From Flavimobilis marinus (GTDB taxonomy: Bacteria > Actinomycetota > Actinomycetes > Actinomycetales > Cellulomonadaceae), in NCBI RefSeq assembly GCF_900113055.1, contig NZ_FONZ01000005.1, forward strand, positions 62,001 to 126,000: 64,000 nucleotides of DNA. The letters are read 5' to 3'. A model generated the notes under the pieces. That model worked only from the letters and a program-made list of their open reading frames with translations. It made no database searches and was not told the origin of the DNA. The stretch's first letter is position 1, and each line of letters starts with the position of its first letter. Position numbers and translations under genes: made by a program. Below are positions 51,201 to 59,808 of this stretch, one piece after another.

Positions 51201-52361
51201 ATGGCCACGACCCAGCTCACCGACTCCACCGAGGCGTTCGCCCGGCACGCCGACATCGGGCGGCTGCGCCTGACCGACATCGTCAAGGAGTTCGGCCAGG
51301 GGCAGCAGACGGTCCGCGCGGTCGACGAGCTCGTCCTCGACATCGAGCCCGGGGAGTTCATCACGCTGCTGGGCCCGTCCGGGTGCGGCAAGACGACCAC
51401 CCTGCGCATGATCGCCGGGTTCGAGGAGCCGACGTCGGGGCACATCTTCCTCGACGACGACGACATCGTGGTCGAGCCGCCGAACAAGCGACCCATGGCG
51501 ATGGTGTTCCAGTCCTACGCGCTCTTCCCGCACCTGTCCGTGCGGGAGAACGTCGCCTACGGCCTCACGCTGCGCAAGATGTCCGGTGCGGCGCTCAAGG
51601 AGGAGGTCGACCTCGCGCTGACGTCGATGAACCTGCTCGGGCTCGCGGACCGGGCGCCCAACCAGCTCTCGGGCGGTCAGCAGCAGCGCGTCGCGCTGGC
51701 GCGAGCGATGGTCATGAAACCGAAGGTGCTCCTGTTCGACGAGCCGCTCTCCAACCTGGATGCCAAGCTTCGGGTGCAGATGCGTCTCGAGATCCGGCGG
51801 CTGCAGAAGCGTCTGGGCATCACGTCGGTCTACGTGACGCACGACCAGACCGAGGCCATGAGCATGTCCGACCGGATCGTCGTGATGAACGCCGGACGGA
51901 TCGAGCAGGCCGCGACACCCGACGAGATCTACCGGCACCCGGCCTCGGTCTTCGTGGCGGACTTCATCGGCCGCGCGAACTTCCTCGACGCCGAGGCCGT
52001 CTCCGTCACCCCGCGGGCCGACGGCCACGCGACCGCACGGGTGCGCGTGCTGGGGCGCGACGTCGAGGTCCCGGCGCACCCCGCCTGCGTCGCGGGTGCA
52101 GGGGTGACGCTCCTCGTGCGCCCGGAGTCGATGCGTCTCGCTCCGGTCGAGGTGGCGTCTCCAGGGGATGACGTCCTGGGGGACCACGGCCGTGTGCTGT
52201 CCGTCGTGTTCTACGGCGAGAGCGTCGAGTACGAGGTCGAGAGCGAGTACGGCACCGTGGTCGTCGTCGTGCCGGACCCGAGCACCGAATCGATCCTCGC
52301 TGAGGGCGACGCGGTGTCGCTCTCCTTCAACTCCGAGCGCGCCTGGCTGCTTCCGGCCTGA
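51201..52361 (+). CDS. Iron(III)-type ABC transporter ATP-binding protein (FbpC/PotA-like)
   Basis: 386 residues from ATG 51201, preceded by AAGGAG at six-base spacing. An upstream in-frame ATG at 51141 overlaps the permease stop (ATGA) and would add 20 residues. Motifs: Walker A LLGPSGCGKTTTLRMIAG, signature LSGGQQQRVALARAM, Walker B LLFDEPLSNLDAKLR, His loop VTHDQTEAMSMSDR. The C-terminal TOBE-like region (about 280-386) is a beta-rich regulatory domain. It powers the importer. Confidence 0.93.
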   Translation: MATTQLTDSTEAFARHADIGRLRLTDIVKEFGQGQQTVRAVDELVLDIEPGEFITLLGPSGCGKTTTLRMIAGFEEPTSGHIFLDDDDIVVEPPNKRPMAMVFQSYALFPHLSVRENVAYGLTLRKMSGAALKEEVDLALTSMNLLGLADRAPNQLSGGQQQRVALARAMVMKPKVLLFDEPLSNLDAKLRVQMRLEIRRLQKRLGITSVYVTHDQTEAMSMSDRIVVMNAGRIEQAATPDEIYRHPASVFVADFIGRANFLDAEAVSVTPRADGHATARVRVLGRDVEVPAHPACVAGAGVTLLVRPESMRLAPVEVASPGDDVLGDHGRVLSVVFYGESVEYEVESEYGTVVVVVPDPSTESILAEGDAVSLSFNSERAWLLPA

Positions 52362-52418
52362 CCTGACCGCCCGTCGGCCTGCCCGCCGAGGTGCCCAGGT
52401 GCGCTCGGGCTCGTCCCG

Positions 52419-52775
52419 TCACCAGTGCAGCGCCCCCGAGTCGTCGAGAGCGGCGGGTCGGACACCCGTGACCCACGCCGGGTCGATGGGACCGTAGACG
52501 TGCGGGTAGAGCTCGTCGAACCCCGCGTCGCCGCCCTCCTCGTACCGGACCTCCGTGCCGGCAGCGCGGATGGTCTCGTCGTCCATGACGAGGACGACGA
52601 GCGGGGCGGGGTCGCTCCCGTAGACGTTGCGTGCCACGACGGGCAGCTGCGCGGCGGTCGAGCAGTGGATGAACCCCATCTGGTGCACGGTCGCTCCGCG
52701 CGTCGACACCTCGTAGCTGTCGACGACCTGGGCCTCGTCCCAGTCCGCCGCGTGCGTGAGGTGGTAGATCTCCAT
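52419..52775 (-). CDS. DUF952 family protein
   Basis: 118 residues. Typical DUF952 landmarks: MEIYHLTHAADWDEAQ, GFIHCSTAAQLPVVARNVY, LVVLVMDDETI and ELYPHVYGPIDPAWV. DUF952 has an ADP-ribosyltransferase-like fold in some structural surveys, but function is not established. The ATG is six bases from a TAACGT -10 element, so it is leaderless and monocistronic. Confidence 0.92.
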   Translation of the reverse strand: MEIYHLTHAADWDEAQVVDSYEVSTRGATVHQMGFIHCSTAAQLPVVARNVYGSDPAPLVVLVMDDETIRAAGTEVRYEEGGDAGFDELYPHVYGPIDPAWVTGVRPAALDDSGALHW

Positions 52776-52781
52776 GGCGGG

Positions 52782-52787
52782 ACGTTA
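52782..52787 (-). promoter_or_regulatory. -10 element, leaderless promoter of the DUF952 gene
   Basis: TAACGT on the minus strand, six bases before ATG 52775. Confidence 0.5.
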
Positions 52788-52827
52788 GCGGAGCACAGGT
52801 CGCGTGCCCAGACCTCCGGGAGCTGTC

Positions 52828-54129
52828 TCAGGCTCCGGCGAAGAAGGCCGCGACCGCGCGGGCCAGCCCTGTGGCGTCGTCGACGTGGCAAAGCTCGCGC
52901 GCCGAGTGCATCGACAGCAGGGGGATGCCGACGTCGACCGTACGGATGCCGAGGCGGGTAGCCGTGAGCGGGCCGATCGTGGAGCCGCAGGGCACCGTGT
53001 TGTTCGAGACGAACTCCTGCACGGGGACGCCCGCGGCCTGGCACAGCCGAGCCCAGAGGGCAGCGCCGTGCGCGTCGGTCGCGTAACGCTGGTTCGCGTT
53101 GATCTTCAGCAGCGGACCCCCGCCGGCAACCGGCCGGTTGGTCGGGTCGTGCTTCTCCTGGTAGTTCGGGTGCACGGCGTGCCCGGCATCCGCGGAGACG
53201 CACCACGAGCCCGAGTACGCCTGGAGGCGCTCGGCATCCGTGCCGCCGCTGAGGCGGGTCAGGACGTCCGCGAGGAACGGGCCGCTCGCGCCCGAGCGGG
53301 TCTCGGAGCCGAGCTCCTCGTGGTCGAAGGCGGCGAGCACGCTCGTGTGCCCGAGCCGGCGGGCGCTCGCGCGGCGGCCGCCACCGCGGGGCGCGGCGGC
53401 GTCGAGCAGTGCCATGAGTCCGGCGAACACTGAGCTGAGGTTGTCCATGCGCCCTGCGGCGAACAGCGCCTCGTCGGCACCGAACCGGCGCGGGGCCTGG
53501 GTGTCCGCCGTGACGACGTCGTAGCCGACGACGTCCTCCCGCTCGACGCCCGCGAGCGACGCGAGGTGCGCCACGACGTCGGCGGTGCTCGCGCCCTCGA
53601 CGCCGAACACCGGCTGGACGTGGCGCTGGCGGTCGAGCTTCAGCCCGTCGTTGGCGTCCCGGCCCAGGTGGATCGCCAGCTGGGGGATGCGCAGGAAGGG
53701 ACCGGTGCGGACGAGGTGCTCGGAACCGTCGGCGGTGACGAGGCGGCCGGCGAGCTCGAGCTCACGGTCGAGCCAGGAGTTGAGCAGGGGCCCGCCGTAG
53801 ACCTCGACGCCGGCCTGCAGCCACCCGGCGTTCGTGGTCGTGGGCGATGGCTTGAGCTTGAAGCCGGGCGAGTCGGTGTGCGCCCCGAGGATCCGGAAGG
53901 GCGTCGTCGGAGTCACGCCGTTCGGCTGCGCCCACGCGATGACGGCCCCGTCCCGGACCACGAACCCCCTCGGGACCGCGTCCTCCCAGGACTCGGACTC
54001 CTCGAGACGTGTGAACCCTGCCTCTTCCAGGCGCCGGGCCACCTCTGCGGCAGCGTGGTACGACGACGGCGAGGCCTCGATGAAGGAGGCGAAGTCAGCG
54101 ATGTACGAGGCGGCGTCCGTGGCAGGCAT
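52828..54129 (-). CDS. M18 family aminopeptidase
   Basis: 433 residues from ATG 54129; TTG 54141 would add four. Zinc-dependent aspartyl-type aminopeptidase. Metal ligands and catalytic residues are visible: His and Asp in LGAHTDSPGFKLKPSP, ALFAAGRMDNLSSVFAGL (Asp bridging), AFDHEELGSETRSGASG (catalytic Glu pair), and the C-terminal His in LLSMHSARELCHVDD. Relatives assemble into dodecamers in the cytoplasm and remove N-terminal acidic or hydrophobic residues from peptides. Confidence 0.95.
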   Translation of the reverse strand: MPATDAASYIADFASFIEASPSSYHAAAEVARRLEEAGFTRLEESESWEDAVPRGFVVRDGAVIAWAQPNGVTPTTPFRILGAHTDSPGFKLKPSPTTTNAGWLQAGVEVYGGPLLNSWLDRELELAGRLVTADGSEHLVRTGPFLRIPQLAIHLGRDANDGLKLDRQRHVQPVFGVEGASTADVVAHLASLAGVEREDVVGYDVVTADTQAPRRFGADEALFAAGRMDNLSSVFAGLMALLDAAAPRGGGRRASARRLGHTSVLAAFDHEELGSETRSGASGPFLADVLTRLSGGTDAERLQAYSGSWCVSADAGHAVHPNYQEKHDPTNRPVAGGGPLLKINANQRYATDAHGAALWARLCQAAGVPVQEFVSNNTVPCGSTIGPLTATRLGIRTVDVGIPLLSMHSARELCHVDDATGLARAVAAFFAGA

Positions 54130-54208
54130 GGCCCCATCCAATCACTGTCCACCCACACGCCGGGGCGCACCTGCACGCGGCGGGGGCGCCCGCTGGCTGG
54201 CCGCGGCC

Positions 54209-54859
54209 TCAGAGCGCCGCGAGCGCCTCGCTGATCGGCACGGTGCCGTTGTTGAACTCCACCATCCGCCCGCTCGCCCTACCGGTGGCGAGCACCTCGG
54301 CGATGACCTCCGCGACGTCGTCGCGCGAGACCTCGCTGGCCGTGGCGCCCGACTCTGCGGTGAGGATCTGTCCCGTGCCGTCCTTGTCCGTGAGCGCGGA
54401 CGGCGCCACGATCGTCCACTCGAGCGCGCTGTCGCGCAGGTGCTGGTCGGCGGCGGCCTTGGCCTCGGCGTACGCGAAGAACGGGTCGTCGCCCGGGACC
54501 TGGTGGTCCAGGCTCGCCCCGAAGTAGGAGAGCATGACGAAGCGCGGCACACCGGCCTGCTCGGCGGCGTCGATCACCCGGATCGCGGCATCGCGGTCGA
54601 CGGCGTAGGTGCGCTCGGGCGAGCCCCCGCCGGCTCCCGCGGCCCACACCACGGCGTCCTGCCCGGAGACCACGTCGACGAGCGCCGTGGTGTCCAGGTG
54701 CTCGACGTCGGCGACGTAGGGCTCCGCGCCCGTGTCCGCGACGTCGGCGCTCTGCGCGGGGTTGCGGATCACCGAGGTGACCTCGTGGTCCTGGTCGGAC
54801 AGGATCGTGGCGAGCCGCAGGGCGACCTTGCCGTGCCCGCCGATGATGACGACCTTCAT
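54209..54859 (-). CDS. NAD(P)-binding protein, atypical SDR (NmrA/YwnB-like)
   Basis: 216 residues from ATG 54859 (ACGGAGG upstream). The Rossmann motif GGHGKVALRLATIL replaces the usual GxxGxxG; VTSVIRNPAQ, AVVWAAGAGGGSPERTYAVD and PRFVMLSYFGASLD follow. The YxxxK pair is present in FAYAEAKAAAD. Such proteins reduce quinones, flavins or act as redox sensors; the substrate is not defined. Confidence 0.9.
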   Translation of the reverse strand: MKVVIIGGHGKVALRLATILSDQDHEVTSVIRNPAQSADVADTGAEPYVADVEHLDTTALVDVVSGQDAVVWAAGAGGGSPERTYAVDRDAAIRVIDAAEQAGVPRFVMLSYFGASLDHQVPGDDPFFAYAEAKAAADQHLRDSALEWTIVAPSALTDKDGTGQILTAESGATASEVSRDDVAEVIAEVLATGRASGRMVEFNNGTVPISEALAAL

Positions 54860-55047
54860 GCTGCCTCCGTAGTTGGGTCTCGGATGCGTGCTGAACCGTC
54901 GTTCGATCGTAGGTCGGTGCGCTGCCGTGGGCATCTGGGGGCCCGGATGCGACCCGCCGCCACCGCGGGCACGCTGGAGGATGTGCCGGGCCGGCGCTCG
55001 CGTGAGCCACGCCGCGTCCCCGCTCCCGTGCGACCGAGAGGAGCCCT

Positions 55048-56187
55048 GTGGACGGGAGACGTCGCCTGCGAGCGGCGCGACGCCGCGTGCCGCTGCGGGC
55101 CGTGGCGCGCCGGGTGCGTGCGCACGCACCCTCGCTGCTGCTCGCGGCCTCGGCGGCCGGCCTGGCGTTCCTCGTGGCGGGACTCCTGTTCGGGCCCGAG
55201 AACTCCGTGTTCGCCCCGATCGCGGCCGTCGTCTCCACGGGCCTGGCTGCCGGTCAACGAGTGCGCCGGGCGTCGGAGATCTCGGTCGGGGTCGTCGTCG
55301 GGCTCGCGGCCGCCGACCTGCTGTCCCGGTGGCTCGGCGTCGGGACCTTCCAGCTCACCCTGGCAGTGCTCGTCGCCATGACGATCGCCGTGGCGGCGCG
55401 CCCCAGCGGACTCATGGCGAACCAGGCAGCCGTGGCCGCCGTTGTCGTCATGGCGCTCGCGCCGTACCTCGACGCCAGCGCCTGGGTGCGGCTCGGCGAC
55501 GCGCTCGTGGGCGGCGTCGTCGCCGTCGTGCTCAACGCCGTCGCCTCCCCGGACCCGTACCGCCTGGCCCGAGGGATCACCGCGAGCGTGCTGGGGCGGC
55601 TGGCGGACGCGCTGCGCAAGGCGGCACGCGCCGTCGAGACGGGCTCGCTGGCGATGGCGGAGGAGGCGCTCGAGGACATGAACGACCTCGACGACGCCCG
55701 GTCCGAGATCCGCGAGGCCCTCGCGGCCACGCGCGAACGGCTCGCCTGGCGGCAGGTCGAACGGCGCGAGCGGCACTTCGCCGTGCGCACCGTCACGGCG
55801 GTCGCGTCCCGGGTCGTGATCATGCTGTCCACGGGGCGGGCCCTGTGCCGGGCCGCCGCCAACCTGGTGCGGCACCGCGCCACCGACGACGGCGAGCCCG
55901 CGGTCACCTCCGGGCACGTGCAGGCGCTCCAGGAGGTCGTGCGGGCCGTCGAGGAGCTCCAGCGGTGGGTCACGGGGCACGCCGACGCGGACGACGTGCG
56001 CACCTGGGCGCTGCGCGCGGCGACGACGTCGTCCAGCCTCCTGCCCGGATCCCACGCGAGCGCGGTCCTCGTGGGCCAGGTGCGCAGCGCCGCGGTGGAC
56101 CTGTTGCGCGCCACCGGGGCGACGCAACCCGAGGCCGTGACCGCGGTCGAGGACGCCGCGGGGCGGGCGGACCGACTCGGCGGATAG
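55048..56187 (+). CDS. FUSC family (aromatic acid exporter-like) membrane protein
   Basis: 379 residues from GTG 55048 with AGGAG upstream. Basic N-terminus, then six closely spaced membrane segments in residues 25-165 (LLLAASAAGLAFLVAGLLFGPENSVFAPIAAVVS, SEISVGVVVGLAAADLL, LVGGVVAVVLNAV). A long helical cytoplasmic part follows. FUSC/ArAE proteins export aromatic acids in other bacteria. The asparaginase promoter lies within its last codons. Confidence 0.88.
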   Translation: MDGRRRLRAARRRVPLRAVARRVRAHAPSLLLAASAAGLAFLVAGLLFGPENSVFAPIAAVVSTGLAAGQRVRRASEISVGVVVGLAAADLLSRWLGVGTFQLTLAVLVAMTIAVAARPSGLMANQAAVAAVVVMALAPYLDASAWVRLGDALVGGVVAVVLNAVASPDPYRLARGITASVLGRLADALRKAARAVETGSLAMAEEALEDMNDLDDARSEIREALAATRERLAWRQVERRERHFAVRTVTAVASRVVIMLSTGRALCRAAANLVRHRATDDGEPAVTSGHVQALQEVVRAVEELQRWVTGHADADDVRTWALRAATTSSSLLPGSHASAVLVGQVRSAAVDLLRATGATQPEAVTAVEDAAGRADRLGG

Positions 56188-56190
56188 GTT
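56185..56190 (+). promoter_or_regulatory. -10 element, leaderless promoter of the asparaginase gene
   Basis: TAGGTT, six bases before ATG 56197, overlapping the FUSC stop codon. Confidence 0.5.
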
Positions 56191-56196
56191 CGCGCC

Positions 56197-57255
56197 ATGA
56201 GAATCGCCCTCGTCACCCTCGGTGGCACCATCAGCTCGGAGCGCACCTCGACCCCCGGCGTCGTGCCCGTGAGCGGTGCCTCCGCCCTGCTGCAGGACGT
56301 CTTGCGCTGGTTGCCCGACGTCGAGCTCGTGCCCGTCGAGCTGCGCATGACTCCGTCCGTCTCCCTCACGCTCGACGACGTCCTCGCGCTCCGGGACATG
56401 ACCGTGGCGCTCGCGGAGGGGGAGGCGCTCACGGGTGCGCCGGTCGACGGCGTCGTCGTCTCCCAGGGCACGGACACGATCGAGGAGGTCGCGTTCGCGC
56501 TGGACCTGCTCGGCGCGGCCGCGGCGGTCCCGGTGGTCGTCACGGGCGCACTGCGCGACCGCTCGGCGCCAGGCGGGGACGGCCCGGCGAACCTCGTGGG
56601 GGCCGTGCTGGTCGCCGCGAGCGCCGACGCACGCGGGGCCGGGGTGCTCGTGCACCTGGGCGACCGCACGCACGCGGCTCGCTGGGTGGCCAAGACCAGC
56701 ACGTTCAGCACGGACGCGTTCAGCTCGGAGCCGTTCGGCCCGGTCGCGGTCGTCGCCGAGGGTTGGGTGACCTTCGGGGCGCGCCCGGTGCCGCTCTCCT
56801 CCCGGGGGCTCGACCGGATCGTCGGCCTCGCTCGGGTCACCGGACGCGTCAGTCCGCGCGTCGCCGTCGTGCAGGCGGGCATCGGTGACGACCTCGCGCT
56901 CCTCGCCGGGCTGGGTCGCGCGGGCGAGGGTAGGACGGGGTCCGACGACGGCGCTGCCTACGACGCCGTCGTGCTCGCCGCCGCCGGGGCCGGGCACGTG
57001 TCCGCCGACGCCGCGGCGCGGGTGGAGGCGCTCGCGGGCCGCATGCCCGTGGTGCTGTGCAGCCGCACCGGCTCGGGACCGGCGTTCACCCGCACGTACG
57101 GGTACCCCGGTGGGGAGATCGACCTCCTCGGCCGGGGCGTGCTTCCCGGTGGGTGGCTCAGCCCCGCGAAGGCACGGGTGCTCGTGGTGCTCGCCCTCGC
57201 GGCCGGGGTCGCGGACGACGAGTTCCGCGCGGTCGTGGAGGCCGTCGCGGGCTGA
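56197..57255 (+). CDS. Asparaginase (L-asparaginase/glutaminase family)
   Basis: 352 residues. Hydrolyses asparagine to aspartate and ammonia. Active-site Thr in VTLGGTISSE and the second Thr-Asp pair in GVVVSQGTDTIEEVAF, plus a Lys in WVAKTSTF that corresponds to the catalytic Lys region. The C-terminal domain has VVLAAAGAGHVSADAA and VVLCSRTGSGPAFTRTYGYPGG. No signal peptide, so it is probably the cytoplasmic type. Confidence 0.94.
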   Translation: MRIALVTLGGTISSERTSTPGVVPVSGASALLQDVLRWLPDVELVPVELRMTPSVSLTLDDVLALRDMTVALAEGEALTGAPVDGVVVSQGTDTIEEVAFALDLLGAAAAVPVVVTGALRDRSAPGGDGPANLVGAVLVAASADARGAGVLVHLGDRTHAARWVAKTSTFSTDAFSSEPFGPVAVVAEGWVTFGARPVPLSSRGLDRIVGLARVTGRVSPRVAVVQAGIGDDLALLAGLGRAGEGRTGSDDGAAYDAVVLAAAGAGHVSADAAARVEALAGRMPVVLCSRTGSGPAFTRTYGYPGGEIDLLGRGVLPGGWLSPAKARVLVVLALAAGVADDEFRAVVEAVAG

Positions 57256-57333
57256 GCGGGCGAGGTTGCTGACGCCCGGCGTCCGAAGAGCCTCCGACCG
57301 AGTCGCTGTTCTGGGCAGATCGACAGCTCACGT

Positions 57334-57354
57334 GTCGGTTCGCGCAGAACCGAC
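57334..57354. terminator. Putative terminator between asparaginase and AzlD genes
   Basis: GTCGGTTC (57334-57341) and GAACCGAC (57347-57354) with loop GCGCA, between two convergent genes; could end both transcripts. Confidence 0.6.
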
Positions 57355-57361
57355 CCCGACG

Positions 57362-57697
57362 TCAGGTGAGCAGGGCCGTCAGCGCGACGTAGAGCGCCGT
57401 GCCACCGACGATGCTGAGCAGCGCGTTGCGCCGCCACAGGTGCAGGCCGACCGTGACGGCGAGCGCCACCAGCTCGGGCGCGCCGTGCGGAGCCGCCGTG
57501 AACGGGGTCTCGCGCAGCGTGTACACCACGAGGATCACCATGATCCCGACCGGCATGCGCGCGCCGAGCCACGCGACGGCCGCCGAGCCCCGCAGGCGGT
57601 CGATCAGCAGGAACGGGGCCGCTCGCAGCGTGAACGTCACCACGAGGAACACCGCGAGCGCGGCCAGGACATAGCCGGTGCTAGGCAAGCGCACCAC
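57362..57697 (-). CDS. AzlD family branched-chain amino acid exporter subunit
   Basis: 111 residues with four membrane helices, starting GTG 57697 (GTG 57694 is equally possible). LPSTGYVLAALAVFLVVTFTLRAAPFLLIDRLRGS and ARMPVGIMVILVVYTLRET are typical AzlD segments. It overlaps the end of the AzlC gene by 17 bases. AzlCD pairs export branched-chain amino acids or analogues. Confidence 0.93.
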   Translation of the reverse strand: MVRLPSTGYVLAALAVFLVVTFTLRAAPFLLIDRLRGSAAVAWLGARMPVGIMVILVVYTLRETPFTAAPHGAPELVALAVTVGLHLWRRNALLSIVGGTALYVALTALLT

Positions 57698-58388
57698 CCC
57701 CGCGCTCGACGACGACGTACCGCACGCCGAGCGTGACGACGAACGCCGTCATCGCCGCGACGAGCATGTAGTCCGGTACGACGAGCTGCGCGAGCAGCGC
57801 GCACACCAGGGCGAGCACCGGTGCCGGCACGTCCCGGTGCGCCCGGAACCCGTCGATGGCGAGCACCACGAACAGGGCCGTGAGCGCGAAGCTGATGCCC
57901 TCGACGTCGGGCATCACCGAGCCCACCAGCGCGCCGGTGACGCCGCCGAGGACCCAGTAGCCCTGGCAGAGCGCCTGGATCCAGACGATGCGGGCGCTGC
58001 TCAGGGTGTCGGCTGGACGGGTCGCGGTGACGGCGTACACCTCGTCCGTGAGGGCGTACCGGGCGTAGAGCCGCGCGAAGGGTCCGTGCACGCGGTGCAG
58101 CGGGAAGCTCAGGGCGTAGAACACGTGGCGGAAGTTCACCAGGAAGGTCGTCAGCGCGATCGACGCGAGCGGCGTGGCGGCGAGGATCAGGCCGACCGCC
58201 AGGAACTCGAGCGACCCGGCGTAGATCATGATCGAGAACACCGGCGCCCACCACCAGGCGAAGCCGGACTGCACGAGCAGCACCCCGAACGCCACCCCGA
58301 GGGGGAACAGACCGAACCCGACGGCGAGGGTGTCGCCCGCCGCGGCCCGCAGCGCCGGGTAGGCCGCGCGTCCCTGTCCCTCCTCCAC
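57681..58388 (-). CDS. AzlC family branched-chain amino acid exporter subunit
   Basis: 235 residues from GTG 58388, six bases from a TACGGT -10 element; GTG 58394 would add two residues. Membrane protein with eight helices; AzlC features GFGLFPLGVAFGVLLVQSGFAWWWAPVFS, YAGSLEFLAVGLILA and TTFLVNFRHVFYALSF. Forms the large subunit with the AzlD product encoded downstream. Confidence 0.94.
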   Translation of the reverse strand: MEEGQGRAAYPALRAAAGDTLAVGFGLFPLGVAFGVLLVQSGFAWWWAPVFSIMIYAGSLEFLAVGLILAATPLASIALTTFLVNFRHVFYALSFPLHRVHGPFARLYARYALTDEVYAVTATRPADTLSSARIVWIQALCQGYWVLGGVTGALVGSVMPDVEGISFALTALFVVLAIDGFRAHRDVPAPVLALVCALLAQLVVPDYMLVAAMTAFVVTLGVRYVVVERGGGALA

Positions 58389-58394
58389 GCCCAC

Positions 58395-58417
58395 ACCGTA
58401 GCCCGCGCGACTACCCT
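58395..58417. promoter_or_regulatory. Interleaved divergent leaderless promoters (AzlC / hypothetical)
   Basis: Leftward -10 TACGGT (58400-58395) and rightward -10 TACCCT (58412-58417), 11 bases apart in a 35-base gap between start codons. Each lies six bases from its start. RNA polymerase can hardly occupy both at once. Confidence 0.55.
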
Positions 58418-58423
58418 GGCTCG

Positions 58424-58744
58424 GTGCCGTCCTACCGCGTGACTGCGACCGTCGGGGCCCTCGCCCCGGGCGTCGACCCCGAGACCATCCTGCCGACGGC
58501 CGCCGACGCCGGACGCGAGCTCACGACGGTCGAGGCGTGGGACGTCGGCGTCGTGCGGGGCCAGGCGCGCATCACCGTGCGGTTCCTCGCCGAGGACAAC
58601 CCCGCCGCCTTCCGGGTCGCCGACCACGTGTGCGCGACGACCGGGGCGCTCGCGGACATCGAGGGCAGCGCGGTGACCCGGCGGTACGGCAACCGCTGGT
58701 ACCCGATCCGCCGCGGCGAGCGCGAGCGCTCCGTCATGTGGTGA
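58424..58744 (+). CDS. Hypothetical protein (106 residues)
   Basis: A soluble small protein, beta-alpha alternating: PSYRVTATVGALAPGVDPETILPTAAD, EAWDVGVVRGQARITVRFLAEDNPAAFRVADHV, then RRYGNRWYPIRRGERE. The YRVTATVGALxPG...VxVRF layout looks like a ferredoxin-like fold. No cysteine pair for metal (one Cys only) and no signal peptide. Family not recognised. Leaderless GTG start, divergent from AzlC. Confidence 0.72.
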   Translation: MPSYRVTATVGALAPGVDPETILPTAADAGRELTTVEAWDVGVVRGQARITVRFLAEDNPAAFRVADHVCATTGALADIEGSAVTRRYGNRWYPIRRGERERSVMW

Positions 58745-58747
58745 ACC

Positions 58748-59054
58748 GCCGCCCGGCCGCCCCGCACCCCCCGCCGCCCCGCACCCCCCGCACCCCCAGC
58801 ACCCCAGCACCCCCAGCGCCCCCGGCGCCCCCCATCCGCGACTTCGTGAGTTTGGGCGCGAGTTCGTCAGTTGCAGCTGACGAAGTCGCGACCAAACTGA
58901 CGAAGTCACGCGCGCAAGAGGGCGCGGACGGGGAAGAGAGGTGGGTGCCCCGGGGCCGCCCCTCGCGCTCGATGACGTGCTTGCCCTCGCCCGCGGGACG
59001 CAGAAGTCCTAGCGTGGGAGCAGGGCCGGGGGTGACCGGCCACGAGGAGCGACC
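58748..59054. other. Non-coding region with C-rich tract and complex inverted repeat
   Basis: About 310 bases without a gene. Bases 58748-58835 are a C-rich imperfect tandem tract (CCCCGCACCCC and CCCAGCACCCC units). A four-copy inverted repeat follows (58839-58910), then spacer and a possible -10, TAGCGT (59010-59015), for the lipoprotein gene at 59055. No credible open frame with actinobacterial codon bias on either strand. Confidence 0.6.
58839..58910. repeat. Nested inverted repeat with four ACTTCGTCAGTTTGG-like copies
   Basis: Two rightward copies (GACTTCGTGAGTTTGG at 58840-58855; GAGTTCGTCAGTTG from about 58860) are followed by two leftward copies (CAGCTGACGAAGTC and CCAAACTGACGAAGTC, the last at 58892-58907). 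Outer arms match over 16 bases with one mismatch; inner arms over 18 bases with two. The whole could extrude as a cruciform. Confidence 0.75.
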
Positions 59055-59744
59055 ATGCGACGTCGGACGGTCGGGGCGGCAGCCTTGGCGGCGTGCTTGA
59101 TGCTCGCCGCGTGCACGGGCGAGCCCTCCGACGGCGCGCCCACGACGTCCCCGTCCGGGACGAGCGAGGAGACGACGTCGACCATGCCCACCCCTACCGC
59201 GCCGGAGCCCACCGGCACCGATCCGACGAGCCCCCAGCCCACCAGCCCGGAGCCCACCAGCCCCGAGCCGCCACCGGACGCCGGCACGCTCCGGCCCCTG
59301 CCCGCGCCGTCGGACGCGCTCGCGGCGGAGGCGCGCGACCTGTGCGCCCGGATCATCGCCGGCGAGCTCGGCCGGCAGGGCGATGCGTCGATCCTGGCGG
59401 GCAGCGTCGCCCGCGTGGACGTGATCGCGAAGTGTGCCTCGACGTCGACGAAGGGGATGGCGTGGCCCGGCGGTCCGCCCGGGGAGTACCAGGTGCAGTT
59501 CGCGGCGGTCGCGGTCGCCGAGCTGCTCGACGTGCTCGCCGACCGCCCGCGCGACACCCGCACGCAGCTCGCCGAGGGCGAGACGTGCGCGCCGGAGATG
59601 CGGCCGCGCACCGCCTACTTGGTGCACGTCGACGGGCAGTGGGTCGTCCCGGACCTCCTCGGCGAGGCCGGGCCGTGCGCGATGCAGTTCTACCCGGACC
59701 GGGCGCTCGTGGCGCAGACCGAGTTCCGCAGCATTGACAGCTGA
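59055..59744 (+). CDS. Hypothetical lipoprotein
   Basis: 229 residues. Lipobox AACLMLAAC, then a Thr/Pro/Ser-rich linker with TSPEPTSPEP repeats to about residue 75, then a domain of about 150 residues with four cysteines in the mature part (DLCARII, AKCAST, ETCAPEM, GPCAMQF), likely two disulfides. GAGGAG precedes the ATG. Function unknown. A strong hairpin follows the gene. Confidence 0.8.
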   Translation: MRRRTVGAAALAACLMLAACTGEPSDGAPTTSPSGTSEETTSTMPTPTAPEPTGTDPTSPQPTSPEPTSPEPPPDAGTLRPLPAPSDALAAEARDLCARIIAGELGRQGDASILAGSVARVDVIAKCASTSTKGMAWPGGPPGEYQVQFAAVAVAELLDVLADRPRDTRTQLAEGETCAPEMRPRTAYLVHVDGQWVVPDLLGEAGPCAMQFYPDRALVAQTEFRSIDS

Positions 59745-59751
59745 GCAGCAC

Positions 59752-59786
59752 GTGAGCCAGCCGCCCGGAGGGAGCGGCTGGCTCAC
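59752..59786 (+). terminator. Terminator after lipoprotein gene
   Basis: GTGAGCCAGCCGC (59752-59764) and GCGGCTGGCTCAC (59774-59786), a perfect 13-base-pair stem with a nine-base loop between convergent genes. Confidence 0.8.
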
Positions 59787-59808
59787 TGGCAGTGCTCGGC
59801 GGTCCGGC

